Below are positions 44,461 through 56,976 of a stretch of 64,000 nt of DNA, in pieces. The stretch is from NCBI GenBank assembly GCA_035772785.1, contig JAOCPU010000041.1:124001-188000 (forward strand), read 5' to 3'. The notes under the pieces were generated by a model that did no database searches, was not told the DNA's origin, and saw nothing but the letters and a program-made list of their open reading frames with translations. The number at the start of each line of letters is the position of its first letter. The first letter of the stretch is position 1. The DNA comes from Phlebiopsis flavidoalba. Taxonomy: Eukaryota > Basidiomycota > Agaricomycetes > Polyporales > Phanerochaetaceae. Position numbers and translations under genes: made by a program.

Positions 44461-46107
44461 GGTTGAAGAGAGTACTAACAGGAGTCCGAAGTGAAGACTG
44501 AAGTTTGGTTTGTGAATGTAAAGTGCTGCCGAATCCAACTGAGCTCAGCCAGGTTTTTATACCGGTCTATGTCGTGCGCCAAGGGCCTTCCTACTTGCCA
44601 GAATTTGCTATGTTCAGTCTGAGACACAGAGGAAGCGGACGCCGCCTTGGTGGGGGCCGTGTCGGGTGGATCATAAGTGATCACAGTATTCGTCGGTGAC
44701 GACCAGAGTCGTTTGGTCGAAGGTCGAAATGTGGAAATCTTTTGGCCAGAGGCCAGGTGTTAACGCTGAAAGGCCCGAACCCAATGTTTTTGCGTAATCT
44801 TAAGGCAGCAATTACTTTTGTGAAAATAGTCTTCTCGGTCCTGTCTTTGCACTAAATGAAATCCATGGGTCGGTTGCTGCCTTGAAGTTCAACGCAGTGC
44901 TGTTACGATGCTTTCGTACGCTGTACTTGAGGTTTGAAAATCAGCTTACCTGTGGTAAAAGTCATCTGCGGTAACTAGAATCCTGTAAGAGAACGTGCAT
45001 TCGGCATATGCTTCAATTGCGCTACTGTAAGTGATCTCCTTACCTATAACTTTGAAAATGTGAAAATCAACAATTATGTATCTGCGACGCCGGGATCTAT
45101 CAGCTTCCATCGGCCGCGGACAACGGGTCCCGTGGCTCATTGCGTAAATATCCACTGCTGTGCGTGTGAGTAGTCGCCGTCGAAGGTTTCGAAACTGGCT
45201 GATGAATGGCCATGGCATGGCAACATGGCTGGGGCGTGGACACCCCGAAGATTGCTAGAGTCGGGCGTAGGTTTCTGTTCACGGACGACGAATTGTTATA
45301 TGGCGTGGGAGCAAGTATGGTGTAACTCACTGGTGCGCCAGCAGCTCCGTCCAACAGCGGACGATGCCTTTGTCTGAGCAAAGATACGCAGCAGCGTCAA
45401 TGATGTTCTCACAATGTATCAGTGTAAGAAACGCACCGTCAAACCCTGGAGGGCCCAGATTCGAGCGATAAGCCCGAGGGGAGGTCCGTTTTGCAAGCGC
45501 TGCAGCCGTCTGGCGGTGGTCGCCACCTGCTTCTCGGGTCCTGCCCAAGTGCCTACCGCAAAATCCAGCGAAAGTGAGCTGCTTGATAGTATCTGGACAT
45601 CATCTCGTATGAGCTGAGGCTCCGGCTATAATACAAAAAACATGAGAAAACAAAGCTCTGTACCTGACGGTATTCATCTGACACACAACAATTCTACTCG
45701 ACTGGGTGCGACGGTATCGAGTCTACGGGGTCCACGGCTTTTTCCATTAGCGCTGGAACCACAACGGACCCCCTTCTCGTGCGAGGTTTGGCGCAGTAGT
45801 GTCCCCGCTACCTTGTTGTCAATGGCGTATGTTGAGCAGACTGGAATGTACGGAAGAAAAAATGGAAACGTAGTCCATAGTTGCTGATGAGTCTCAAGAA
45901 ATGGACTATGTTCAATGGCCGTTCCCTTGTCGAAGCAGAATTAGAGTAGATACAAGAGAAGCAGAATGTAGCTGTCTCGAAGATGCCCCTGAATACGAAC
46001 CTACTTGTACAGTGTTCCTACAAACAAAGAGAAAAGCGGATACTCTGATGTGTCGAATTATATTGTACAAATGCTGTGTATATCCATCGTCCCGCGACGT
46101 CAAATAT
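44461..46107. other. Intergenic, no gene recognised; possible array remnant
   Basis: Promoter side of the secreted protein, then about 1.3 kb with no recognised product. A minus-strand stretch at 45300-45550 (GAFLTLIHCENIIDAAAYLC, ending before a GTGAGT donor) looks exon-like but could not be extended. Sequence near 45850 and 45990 resembles pieces of the acidic-gene array. Confidence 0.3.
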
Positions 46108-48646
46108 TTACTGGGGTGTGGACCCATGCCCTCCACCCGGCCCGTCCGGCATGAACAACGACTGAAACAATTCTGGGTCATCCATGTACCCTCCCGGTGC
46201 ACCAGGCTCAAAGCCCTCCCCGTTTCTGCTCAGACATGTACTGCTGCAGCGCTTCGAGAAATTGGTCGTCTGGGATGTATCCCTGCGGATCCCACATTTG
46301 CTGGAAACCAGGGTCTTGGTCCACGGGTGCGTCGAGATAGTCCATGAGCAAATCGCGGAGGGAGCATTTCTGCTTGTGCTTCGGGAATTGGGGCTTGACT
46401 GTGAGAGTGGCCCGAGCTACGGGTGCCTGCATGTACGGCTGAGGTGGCTGCTGCTGAGCCATCTGCGCGGTGGGCATCTGAGCTTGAGTGTTGGAAGAGC
46501 CTGAACCGTCGGCAGTGTATGGTTGGGCCCCGATGACGGGGAGCCATCTGCGCGGGGGGTCTCCGAGCTTGGGTGTTGGAAAGAACCTGAACCATCGGCA
46601 GCATATGGTAGAGCCTGTTGTGATGGGTGGCCATCTGCGCGTACGCATCGTAAGCGGGTTCGTAAGAGGGACCTGCACCGTCGAATGCCATGGGCGTAGT
46701 GCAATATGCTGCGCCGTCTGCGATGACGGGTCGACTTGTGGATGAGAGGGGCCCGCGTTGTGGGTCCTCCGATTGTGCGTAGCACGCTGACGCTTCGGCT
46801 TCATCTGATCTTGTGCAGCGGGTGTGGGAGGGTGCTGATATGCGGAGTTCTCGGCGATCTGGCTGTGCGGGGTCGCGAAGCGTGGGTACGCGTAGCGGGG
46901 AGGCGAGCCGTCGGAAGGTGTGGTCACCCCCATCATGTTATGGTATGGGACCGTACTGCATCGGGACTTGAGCATGTCCATTTGTGCTCTGCTCAAGGGT
47001 GGGGGGTTCTTGGGGGTGCGGTGTATGGTGCGGTGTCACGGCCCGCATAGTGGGATCCATCACGCGTGGGGCACCGAAACGACTTGATGAAGCCTGAGCA
47101 GACGGGTGTTGTGAGTAGCCTCGAGGGGGTGGGTAGTTGACAGGAGTGTTTGAGCGGCTCCTCGCCGTCCGCGAAATTTGGGGCACGGCTAGCCTTTGCG
47201 AAGGAACCATGGGATGCGGCTAGGCCGTAAAAGTGTGGTGTGTTAGAGCGACTAGAGGATCTTTGAGAGCGTATGGGGGCGGCGTGTAGTAGCTGTGGAG
47301 CCTGAGGAATACGAGGTGTGATTGTACGACCCCTCGACGGGTGGGAAGGTCCCGCCGGCTGGGCAGAGAGGACGAGGGGTGATAGCAAGCCAGAAATATT
47401 CGACGGAGTGTGTGGGCCCTGACTCTCGCCGAGCGTTCGAAATCTGCGCGACAGGTACCAGCGTGGCTGGCGGGTCTTCGAATGAGGCTGGTCCAGGGTT
47501 CATGGGCGCAGATCGCAAATTTTGGAGGCTGAGGTACACGAGGGGGTACTGATACGACCCCTTGGTGCTGCGAACGGTAAGGTCCTGTGGGCGGAGTGGG
47601 TACGGATGGGGAAGGCGCGCCGAGCATGCTCGAAGGCGTGTGTGGACCGCGAAGGTGGCCAGGCGTTGAGGTCTGAGGGTGTACCAGTGCGGCTAGCCAC
47701 GCGTACCTGAGCAGCTGGAGACATGTACTGGACCGCGGGAGAGTTCCTGCGGTGGATTTGAGGTTCCATGTCGGCCGTTATGCGCCGGGGGAGAGGGACG
47801 ACCGGACGAGGCTCTGATATGTTCAACGTGGGATGTTGGGGGGAGCAACCGCCATGGATGGACCAGCACGCCCAGACGTCGAGGGTTGTGGTTGCTGCTT
47901 GGCAGTATCCTGCCGGACGAATGTTAGAGCATGAGTAGACGACAAAGTGCATGCCACACTTACCATAGCAATTCGCTGCCTCTTCTGCATTTCCTGTAGT
48001 GAGAAGTCCTCGGCAGCCTCCCGCTTATTTCCGCTTGATACAGTGACAGATTCTAAAACGAACTCTTTGGAAGGATTCTCCCATGGTTTTATAGAGTTGA
48101 GCTCGTGGTTTGACAGACTTCAACCAAGTCCCCATTCCAAAAAGCTCTTGACTTGGCTTGAGCGACTGATACCGGGCAACAAATTCATCATGCTGGTATT
48201 CGTGCATCAGCAAACGAGCATTGAAATGTCAACGATTGGCTCACCTCTTTCCTCGCGTCCTCCTGAGGTACGCTAATGAGTTAGGAAGATTATATAGCAA
48301 GATAGTACCCCACGTACCTCTGTCCGGGTAGGTGGTTCTTTACATTTCTTCGGGGGAGGGCTGTAAACAACACTAGGGTTTGAGTTTGACATCATTCAAG
48401 CCACACTCATACGTACAGGTGGTGTAAAGACAGTCTAAAAACATGAGATGTCAGGCTGATATTCACCATTTGTGAAAGCGTTCGGCTACATACCTGGTTA
48501 AGCACGACTTCAATTAATTGGCCAAACCACACGATAGATTTCCGTTCTTCAGGCCACGACAAGAGTGTCAGAAGTTGATCATGCATTGTAGAGGCAGCAG
48601 CCGGAGAGCCAGCCGGCGGAGCGCTCTGAGAGTGAGGGATAGTCAT
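46108..48646 (-). CDS. Hypothetical proline/glutamine-rich disordered protein
   Basis: Not recognised. The start MTIPHSQSAPPAGSPAAAST at 48646 is followed by a helical segment (LLTLLSWPEERKSIVWFGQL). After introns come KEFVLESVTVSSGNKREAAE and DFSLQEMQKRQRIAM (coiled-coil-like, basic). The central 1.5 kb (46450-47900) encodes P-, Q-, H- and S-rich low-complexity sequence with repeated P-x-R-x-P pieces and no fold. The C-terminus is more conserved-looking: KQKCSLRDLLMDYLDAPVDQ, DPGFQQMWDPQGYIPDDQFL and probably PGGYMDDPELFQSLFMPDGP, ending at TAA 46110-46108. Several frame changes interrupt the low-complexity part. The mix of a basic helix, disorder and acidic-hydrophobic end would suit a transcription regulator, but no DNA-binding domain was seen. 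Confidence 0.5.
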
Positions 48647-49402
48647 GGTTGAGAGAGAGTTGTACAAGGAGTGGCATCATTTGACTTGCCTGCATTTGTG
48701 CTGTGAACGGACCCAGCTAGCTTCTGACCACCGGGTGGCCAATCCCGATCCCATCGGGTCATTGTACTGGAAACCAGACACACATGGCACGCGACAATCT
48801 CCGCCACAAACCCACTGCTTTCAGCGTAGTGGTGACATACTACCCTTTGTTGAAGAATACTACTCGTTTGCGTAGAACCTAAGCCTGTTCCTAAGTTTGC
48901 ACCAAGAATATGCTCATAGACAGTCAAATCTTTGCTGAGACTGCAGAATTGTAGACTGGGGTCGCTGTTTGTGCACAGACCCACCTCTACCCCAGAACGT
49001 TGCTAGGGTCGGGAACAAAGGCTGTCAAACAAATGTGTCGCCCCTCGTATACTGGGCGATGCTATAGTTCCTACCTTTAGTTTTGAGTGGCCCAATGCTT
49101 TCAGCGTCTTTCAAATAAATGTAAGGCTTGCCTTCATGAGCTCGAGTGAATTGAACGAGGAAAAACAAAGTCAAGTGCGCTCATTGGCGGGCAGATTATG
49201 TCAGCATTCGTCAGCGCCCGCCTTGGTGGCGTTTGATGCGCCAGGAGCGTCCCAGCCGAGACGGACCAAGGTCGGGCGCTCACACATCTTGTCCTGAAAC
49301 GTCGGCGAGCACGACGCCTAACGACTCTCTTACGATTCACGAACTGTACAGTACTCGCCACGAACTCTCAAACATATTCTTCATTCCTCTCTTGCTTGAA
49401 CT
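48647..49402. promoter_or_regulatory. Divergent intergenic region, proline-rich gene / MFS transporter 1
   Basis: About 0.75 kb between outward-facing starts. No coding sequence was recognised. A pyrimidine-rich tract (CATTCCTCTCTTGCTTG) sits just before the transporter start. Confidence 0.35.
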
Positions 49403-52265
49403 ATGCCAGATATAAGAGGCTCAGAGCACGAACCGCTCTTGCAGCCGCGCTCGGAGGGGGACGAGCAGCGAGAGGATGGCAAGAAACTACAAGCAGGGCC
49501 CGTTGGAGATATCGCGTAACACGCACGCCGGTACGGAATCTTGGCTGGAATATGGGCTGCAACCTTTCTATCTGTGTGTAGACTCTCTCTCACAATCTGT
49601 GCTGTCGAATGATTAGAATGCTTAGCACTGTAACCTCCTTCCGACGACTTTTATCGTGAAGTCTTTGAAACAGTGCGTGTTGTGCAACTTGTCCAGAAAG
49701 GCTGAGACTAACATATGCTGAAAAGCTACTCTTGTTGCTACTCGTATGTTTGATAATCACATACGAGGTCTTACGGGCTCGCTCATTGCTCGCGTGTCTA
49801 GTGCTCCCAGGGCATTTCCTCCGAGTTCCAGAAGTCGCACCAAGCCAGCTGGCTAGGGCACTGCGTACGCAAAATTCTTGTTCTAAACGAAAGCTGCTCA
49901 CACAAAACACACCTCATAGCTACCTGCTCGCGACATGTACCTTCACGCCGCTGTACGGACGACTCTGCAATGTCATGGGCCGCCGTGGAGCCAACCAGGC
50001 CGCAGTCATCTTTGCCGCCCTGGGGCACAGCCGCCTGTGGCTTCTCCAGTAACATGGAGATGCTCATTGCGGCGCGCTTCGTATGTCACAAGAGACCCTC
50101 TCGATGTATCCGCTTACCATTCCGCCTAGCTTGGAGGATTGGGAGGAGGGGGTATCATGACCACGGCGACGTACGTCATGCTACGATCCCCTTTCAGTTG
50201 AATGCTCATGGGTTGAATAGGATCATAACAAGCGACATGTATAGCTTGAGGGTTGGTGGCATTGTCTGCTATTTTTAGTCAGATTCTCACACTAACGTCT
50301 TTCCTCAGGAAAAGAGGGCTCACCCAAGGTGGTCGCTGCTGTATTCAACAGTGTCAGTTCATTTCTCTTTTTATCAATGGGTAGCCTTGAACAATGGTCC
50401 ATCAGCTCGGCATGGGCCTCGGCGGACCCCTGGGAGGATATGTAAGCGACCGGTGAGCCTCATGATGCCTCTGATGCCCGTAATGTGACTGCTAACTTAA
50501 CTCGTAGTCTTGGTTGGCGATGGGCATTCCTCTTGCAGCTACCTCTGTTCTTGATGTCGCTACTCATGACCTCCATCAACCTACGATACGTAACACCAGT
50601 AGGTACCAATGTGCATCTCCGCGGACCAAAATCTAATGTACCTATTCTAGACTGGGCAAAAAAGTAAGGAGCGTGAAGGAAGTACTGAAGCGAATTGACT
50701 ATGCTGGTAGTCTCACAACCCTACTATTTTCTGTGAGCTTGGATCGTAGTGCATGCAACGAGACAAAAGACTGACTTTGCATAGGTCCTGTCGTGTCTCA
50801 TCTTTTTGACTACAAGATTCAGCGAAGAGTACCCCGTACGAATTTTTCTGCTTACTAGATCACCCTTCTGACTCAACTAAATCCTTTCACAGTGGTCGTC
50901 GCCCGCTGTCTATGTCCCGCTAGCGTCTGCGATAACCTTCGCAATTGTATTCATCCTCGTGGAGCTCTTTGTTGCCCCAGAGCCAGTCCTGGCGCCCTTC
51001 CTCTTGAAACAGAAGATCATCCCGTACTCGTCGGTATCAGCAACTTCCTTGTCGCTACCTGCAATTTCACGGTCATGTACAACTTCCAACATGGTTCCAA
51101 AACAGTTATGTTGACCAGCGCGAGCGAAGCTGGTACGTGTGTACACCAATTCATGAGGAACTAGACCTGACTTTCCCACAGGCGCGCATCTTATCCCAAA
51201 CGGTATATCAATCTCGTGTGGGTCGTTATTCGCGGGGTGCGTCGACTCGTCCGTTCTTCAAGTCTGATATACTGACTTTCATGCAGGTGGATCATGCACC
51301 GTACGGGCAAGTATCGCCGTTTGAACCTCATCTTTGGGTTGTTTCCCTTCATTGCTGCGATATTTGTCTGAGTGTGATGAGAGGAGGATTCCCCACAGCC
51401 TTTTCCAGCTCAGCTGTGGCTCAGTATAGTATGTAATATTATCATTCGTTCTGGGAATTTTTGCTAATTTCGTGGATTGTAGTTGCCGCTGGGTTTTCGG
51501 AAACGCCGTGGTTTTACAGACTATGCTCAGTATGTACCGTGGCATCTTTCTATATACAAGCTTTTGTACTAATCTCAAGCCAACTAGTCGCATTGCTGGC
51601 ACATCTTCCCCGTAATTCCCATCTGACACGTCTCAATTTATTGTTGCTCAAAAGACGATAATCAGAGTCTGCAATCGCCGTCGGGCACTGGCTTTGGACA
51701 GCTCTTCCGAGGCATTGGTCAAGTCGGAGGGGTAGCCATATCTGCGGCACTCTTCCAGTCTATACTCAACTCTGAGCTTCACAAGCGCATTCATAGGGAG
51801 GATGCAGAGGAGGTAAAGTCACAGTCTCCGCATCACAGTGACTTACCACTGAATGTCATCTAGTGGATAACGAAGATCAGACATTCCGCGACCTTGGTGG
51901 CACAACTTCCCCCTGATTTGCAGCGGGCTGCTCGCGATTCGTACGCTATCAGCCTTCGCGCAGTATTCATCATGGCAGCCTGCTACTCACATTCTTGGCT
52001 TACCTGGCCCGACTTCCCGTAAGCGTCAAATCTTGCTACCACTACCCCGTCTAGACTGACGTTATGCGAAGATTCCCGACAAGAACTTGGACGCCGGGAC
52101 CCGAGCGTGCACCATCCGTACACAACGATCCTGAATTCGCGAGAACCCGCTAGAGACCGTGTGGACGAGGAAGACCCTGCCAGTGAAAACGAAGAAGTCG
52201 CGCCCGTGCGCCCGACATTGATTCCCCAAGAGAAGGAGACGCTTGTCTACGTACGAGTCCATTGA
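49403..52265 (+). CDS. MFS transporter, DHA2 family (vacuolar basic amino acid / drug:H+ type), copy 1
   Basis: The protein has an N-terminal cytoplasmic MPDIRGSEHEPLLQPRSEGD, whose E-P-L-L is a dileucine-type signal. Then come the first helix GILAGIWAATFLSV and the motif A loop YGRLCNVMGRRGANQAA. LGGLGGGGIMTTATI, GMGLGGPLGGYVSDRLGWRW (motif C) and AFLLQLPLFLMSLLMTSINL follow. Further helices include PVLVGISNFLVATCNFTVMY and LNLIFGLFPFIAAIF. The layout matches 14-helix DHA2 members of the fungal VBA group, which export drugs or move basic amino acids into vacuoles. Substrate cannot be read. The acidic tail ends near TGA 52263-52265, though a neighbouring frame (RRRLSTYESIEGGQDLE) is also possible. 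Many short introns, and frame changes near 49515, 50655, 51370 and 52085. Tandem with the next gene. Confidence 0.8.
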
Positions 52266-52727
52266 AGGAGGACAGGACTTGGAAAAACGACGACATTGGA
52301 GGCTCTCGGCGCGGCCGTCGCTGGTGTTGTCGCGATCGCGACGGAGTCTTTCTGTCGCAGGTAGTGTTTGAGTTCATTTCTCGTCGAACTAGAGGCTTTT
52401 GTGCACTTGTACGTTTGCTCAAGGCACGCAGTGCAGACTCTCGCAGATTTCTCTTTTTTTGCACAAATTTCGGACTAAATGGTATTTCTTGACATCACGA
52501 TCGGAACCTTCCTAGTTTGGCAGGTGTGTTGCTTGAACCTGACGTTGATATGGAGCAAGGTGTGGGAGCGTGCGGGGCGTTTTTTTTGTCGTCCTTAATC
52601 TTCCCCTGCGCAACGTTTCTCCCTTTCTCTTCAACTCATTCTCTCTCCTAAACACTAGTCCGAGGTCAAGTTGTTTCATTCTCCCTCGATTTTACCCGAG
52701 GTTTTAGGTCTACTTTTTCAAGTCGAC

Positions 52728-55457
52728 ATGCGGGATGGCTCTGAAAGAGACCCATTATTGTCCGAGCTGCGGAATGAAGATGCTGATAAGCAGGGCGCCT
52801 CAGCAATGTGGACGGCAATGCTCAAGGACGACTCGCTATTCCATCTTGTGTGGAATATGGCTTGCAACATTTCTCTCGGTACGTGGAAGCCATGTAATTC
52901 TCGTGTGTATGTCGTTGTATTCATCTGTTGGGTCTACAGTCCGCAAACTGTGAGCAATCTCAAATTTCCTGTCGATTCCTGCGAATTGATTGATGTCAAT
53001 CGCAGCCACCTTGGTAGCCACAGGCGCGTTAACATTTTCGTGAGACCACTTTGATACTCATGAATCACCGTAGTCCTCTCCGACATGTCGTCGGAATTCA
53101 ACCAATCTCACCAGGCTAGCTGGCTGGGCACATCGTCTGTAATGTTTTCCTCCTGGCCCGTAGATAATACTGACCGACGTGTCAGATATCTGCTGGCAAC
53201 ATGCACGTTCACTCCACTGTACGGCAGGCTTTGTGACATCATTGGCCGCAGAGCGGCCGTTCAGACAGCTGTCGTTTCTCTCGATGCTCGGCTGTATTGC
53301 GAGCGCTATGTCGAGAAATATGATCACGTTGATCATAGCTCGATTTGTAAGAGAACTTTCTGTGCTGATGTATATTTACTCAAGATGTCCAGATCGCGGG
53401 GGCTTGGAGGTGGAGGGATTATGATAACCGCCACGTAAGTCCGGCCGAGAATTTGATCGCGATTCCAGTCTCAGAAATGCGGTTGTGGCTAGTATTGTCA
53501 CTAGCGATCTGTTCGAATTGAGGGTATGTCTTTACTCATTCAATCCCTTGCGTCTTGCTGACATTTTCCATCCAGTCTCGAGGACTTACCCAGGGGCTCG
53601 CCATGGTGTGCAAACAGCGTGAGCGATCAGTTCGATATCATTCAGTCATGAAATTCATCTTCCCTATAGATCGGGATGGGAGCCGGTGGACCTGTTGGAG
53701 GTTTCATCAGCGATCGGTGGGTTCTGGTCTGGCATTTACCTTCATGATGTTATTGATTTTTGTAGGTTCGGTTGGCGTTGGACATTTTTGGTCCAGATAC
53801 CCCTGTTCTGCCTTTCTTTCATTCTCATCGCGTTCAATCTGCGCTACTCGGTACGTATAAGGGGATCCTCTCTGCGACGGTTTCTTAGTGAATGTTGTCA
53901 CAGCGCCCGGATGGAAAGAATATCAAGGACTTGTCACGAAGGATAGATCTTACTGGGTACTCTGCTGCTTTTAGGAAGCGTGAGCATCTTCATATTTCCG
54001 TAGACCTTGTCGCTCATCATGATAGGTGCTTTGTTTCCTCTTATTTTTTTAAGCTACCACGCGAACGACTATTTGGCGGTACGTAATACTTGTTTACGAG
54101 CGTATCTCAAACTAATCCTCAATCTCAGTGGTCGAATCCTCGTGTCTACTGGTTCTTCATTGCAGCCTTATTTCTGGGCATCGCATTCGTTACATTCGAA
54201 CTATGTCTGGCGCGCGAAAACCCAGTACTCGCCCCCTTCCTTCTCAAGCAAAAGGTTCCGCTGTTGGTAGGGATCAGCAACTTCTGCATAGCAATGTGCA
54301 ATTTCGCAGTCTTGTATTATTTCCCAATGTGGTTCCGCACAGTACGTTTAGATAGCGCCGGGCGTGCAGGTGAGTCGCAGAAATTAGTTCAATAATTAGT
54401 CGTGCTGATGATGAGGTCTATGTAGGTGCACCATCTTATCCCAAATGGTGTCTCGTTCTCCGCAGGGTCTTTATTTGCCGGGTAGGCGTCCCGCTATATT
54501 GTTTACTCAATCTAGCTGAACAGACGTCTTCATGTTTTTGTTCAGCATCGCCATTCATCTTAGGGTGTCTACAAGATACTCGACCTGTCCTTCGGCTCCC
54601 TTGCGATCGTGGGAACAGTGCTCCCTCAGCACGATGAGAGAGGACTCGAGTCCGCTTCAGCTTTGGCTCAACATTGTACCGTCAAAAAAAGGGGTTTTGT
54701 CCAAGTATATATCTCAGCAGGTGTATCCATTGGCTGATAAGACACCGCGACCATGGCAGATCCCCATTAGGGTTCGGAAATGGAGTTGCCTTACAAGCTC
54801 TCACAATCGCTCGATTAGCTCATCTGCCGGGTATGTTATCAGTTCACGAGTACGTTAGCATGCGCTCATATATACTGGCCATCAGAGTCATGTATAGCTG
54901 TAGGGACGGGATTCGGACAACTGTTCCGCGGTCTTGGTTCGTGTTTCCACGAGATGATATCTAACTTGGTCTGACTTATTCAACCACGACAATAGGCCAG
55001 GTTGCAGGGGTAGCCATATCTTCCGCTATATTCCAAGCCGAACTGAATGACAAGCTGTGGGAACGTGTACATGGAGATAATGCTGAACAGGTAGCTCTCG
55101 GCACTCACCTTCCACTTGGCATAAAAGTTTACTTACCAGCTCTTAAAGATCATACAGAAGATTCGTCGGTCTGCAAAATCAGTCCCCCGTCTTCCGCCCG
55201 ACTTGCAACGCCATCGCAAGAGACTCTGTACGCGGAAAGCATACACAAGGTGTTTATATTCGCTGTATGCGCCGCGGTGGGCGCGTATGTAGCCCGTGTT
55301 ACCGCGGTGAGCGATGTGAAATCATGAGGCGCAAAGCTCTGAATCTAGCTAACGTGTTTAGATTCCAGATAAGAAGCTTGATGCGAAGCGTGTCGAGGAT
55401 GAGGAGAATGGTGCCTATAAGCGAATCTTAGTCGATATCCACATGTCACAATGGTGA
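52728..55457 (+). CDS. MFS transporter, DHA2 family, copy 2 (tandem paralogue)
   Basis: The start MRDGSERDPLLSELRNEDAD, again with D-P-L-L, is followed by helix 1 (SILCGIWLATFLS). Next are ATLVATGAL, motif A as YGRLCDIIGRRAAVQTA, GLGGGGIMITAT, motif C GMGAGGPVGGFISD and FGWRWTFLVQIPLFCLSFIL. Later helices are YWFFIAALFLGIAFVTFELC and PLLVGISNFCIAMCNFAVLY. The C-terminal half includes QVAGVAISSAIFQAELNDKL and RLPPDLQR-like sequence. The tail KKLDAKRVEDEENGAYKRIL ends at TGA 55455-55457. Exon layout and motifs follow copy 1 closely, so the pair arose by tandem duplication. Frame changes are again scattered. Function as in copy 1: proton-coupled export of drugs or vacuolar uptake of basic amino acids, substrate unknown. 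Confidence 0.8.
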
Positions 55458-56976
55458 CACACACACACAAGTATACAAATGCATAGCACTTCAACTTCCG
55501 TCTCACATTTTGTTTTCAACTTATATGTTCGTTTGAACATTTGAAGACCATATATCTTGATCATCGGAATGATTTTGGGCTAGAAAAAGCAAACTGGTCC
55601 ACCCCACACGCCCATCTGTCATCATTGGAAGTCGCGAAACTCGGATACGGTGTCAAAATCAAACGATGGCGGCCATAAGAGATTTAGCGTACGCTGTGTT
55701 ACATATTGCGCAAAACAAACCCGTGTTCATAGCATCATTTGTGGCGACAACGCCGCGGAGGCCGGCTGGCGGCGGAGCGCGAGGCTTAAAACATTCCACC
55801 TATGTCATGGGTGAATCAATGCGGCGAAGGCGAAATGTTGAACATAACGCGTATCTGTATCATGAATTGGCGCGTCAGGAACGCGAGTAGTCATGGTACG
55901 CGGCGGAGTCGCGAATTAATGCGCGCACCGCTATGTGGCGGCTGGTGCACTTCGGCCAGCGCCAACCCGAAACCGAACCGGACAACACGACAAGCATGGC
56001 GAGTTTTTGACAAGTAACTGGGTTTCCCCCTCAAGTTGTCATGGCGTAATTCCGCCGCAGTAATAGGGTTGGTTTTTCTGGTGGAGTTGAAATATTGGAA
56101 CATGAAACATGCATGAACGGCTGACCATGATAAATTAATGCTTCAGCGACGACAGCTTCCTCAGGGTTACCCTGAGTGCAGTGAAGACCCACTCTCTCCT
56201 CCATTTCCAACTGTTTTCTGGCGGTAGCACGAAGGATAAAGCTTAATGGATAGCATGGAATGAGTAATTCCGCCTTTCAACAGGACAAACAACTTTCCGG
56301 AAACGTCAACAACCCCGTTTACAGACCACAGAAGAATAATGTTATCATGCATGGTGGCAAGTACAGTTTGAGTTGCATTATATGTGTCACCTTCAAGCTA
56401 CCATGTATTCAACATAAATGACAAGACCAATAATAACAGACCGCCGGTCCATTCGCAATTAAACAGCTTCAGCGTTCAAAACGTTTCATATCCAAGTCGT
56501 CAATTGATGTTTGATTTATTCCGTCTCGAACTCTGGCGCAAGCATACATGTATTCACGATGACGTTTCATGGGCGTTATGCTTTTTTATACTAGTGTAAG
56601 CTTAGGTCGTATGAACATAGATGCTTACTGGTGTAGTTATTCTTGGCACGGTGGATTATGTGGCACCCTATCAGGTGATTCAGAGCGTGTCATAAACATA
56701 TATTTCAAATCAATTTCGTCTGGCCATGTGTTGTTCAAATTCTTATTTTTCAGAACCTCTCCTCCTACCTTGTTTACAACCTCGTACTTACGTCCTGCTG
56801 ACACAAAATGAAGGCGTCGCTGATGCGCATGGGATGTGGTGGACCGGTTCACGTGGAATTGATAAACGCCCGTGAAGCGGACCGGCCACACGCGACGCGA
56901 ACCATACTGAACAATACCCATCTTGTTCACGACCATCCACTGCGGCTAGCGCCGTCGCCCGACGACACCCACGACG
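55458..56976. other. AT-rich intergenic region
   Basis: About 1.5 kb between the second transporter and shugoshin. It begins with a short AC repeat (55457-55468) and stays AT-rich to about 56800. No protein was recognised on either strand. Confidence 0.3.

Noticed and set aside
45100..45548. Exon-like minus-strand stretch GAFLTLIHCENIIDAAAYLC
   Set aside because: It ends at a plausible GTGAGT donor, but no upstream or downstream exon with recognisable sequence could be joined.
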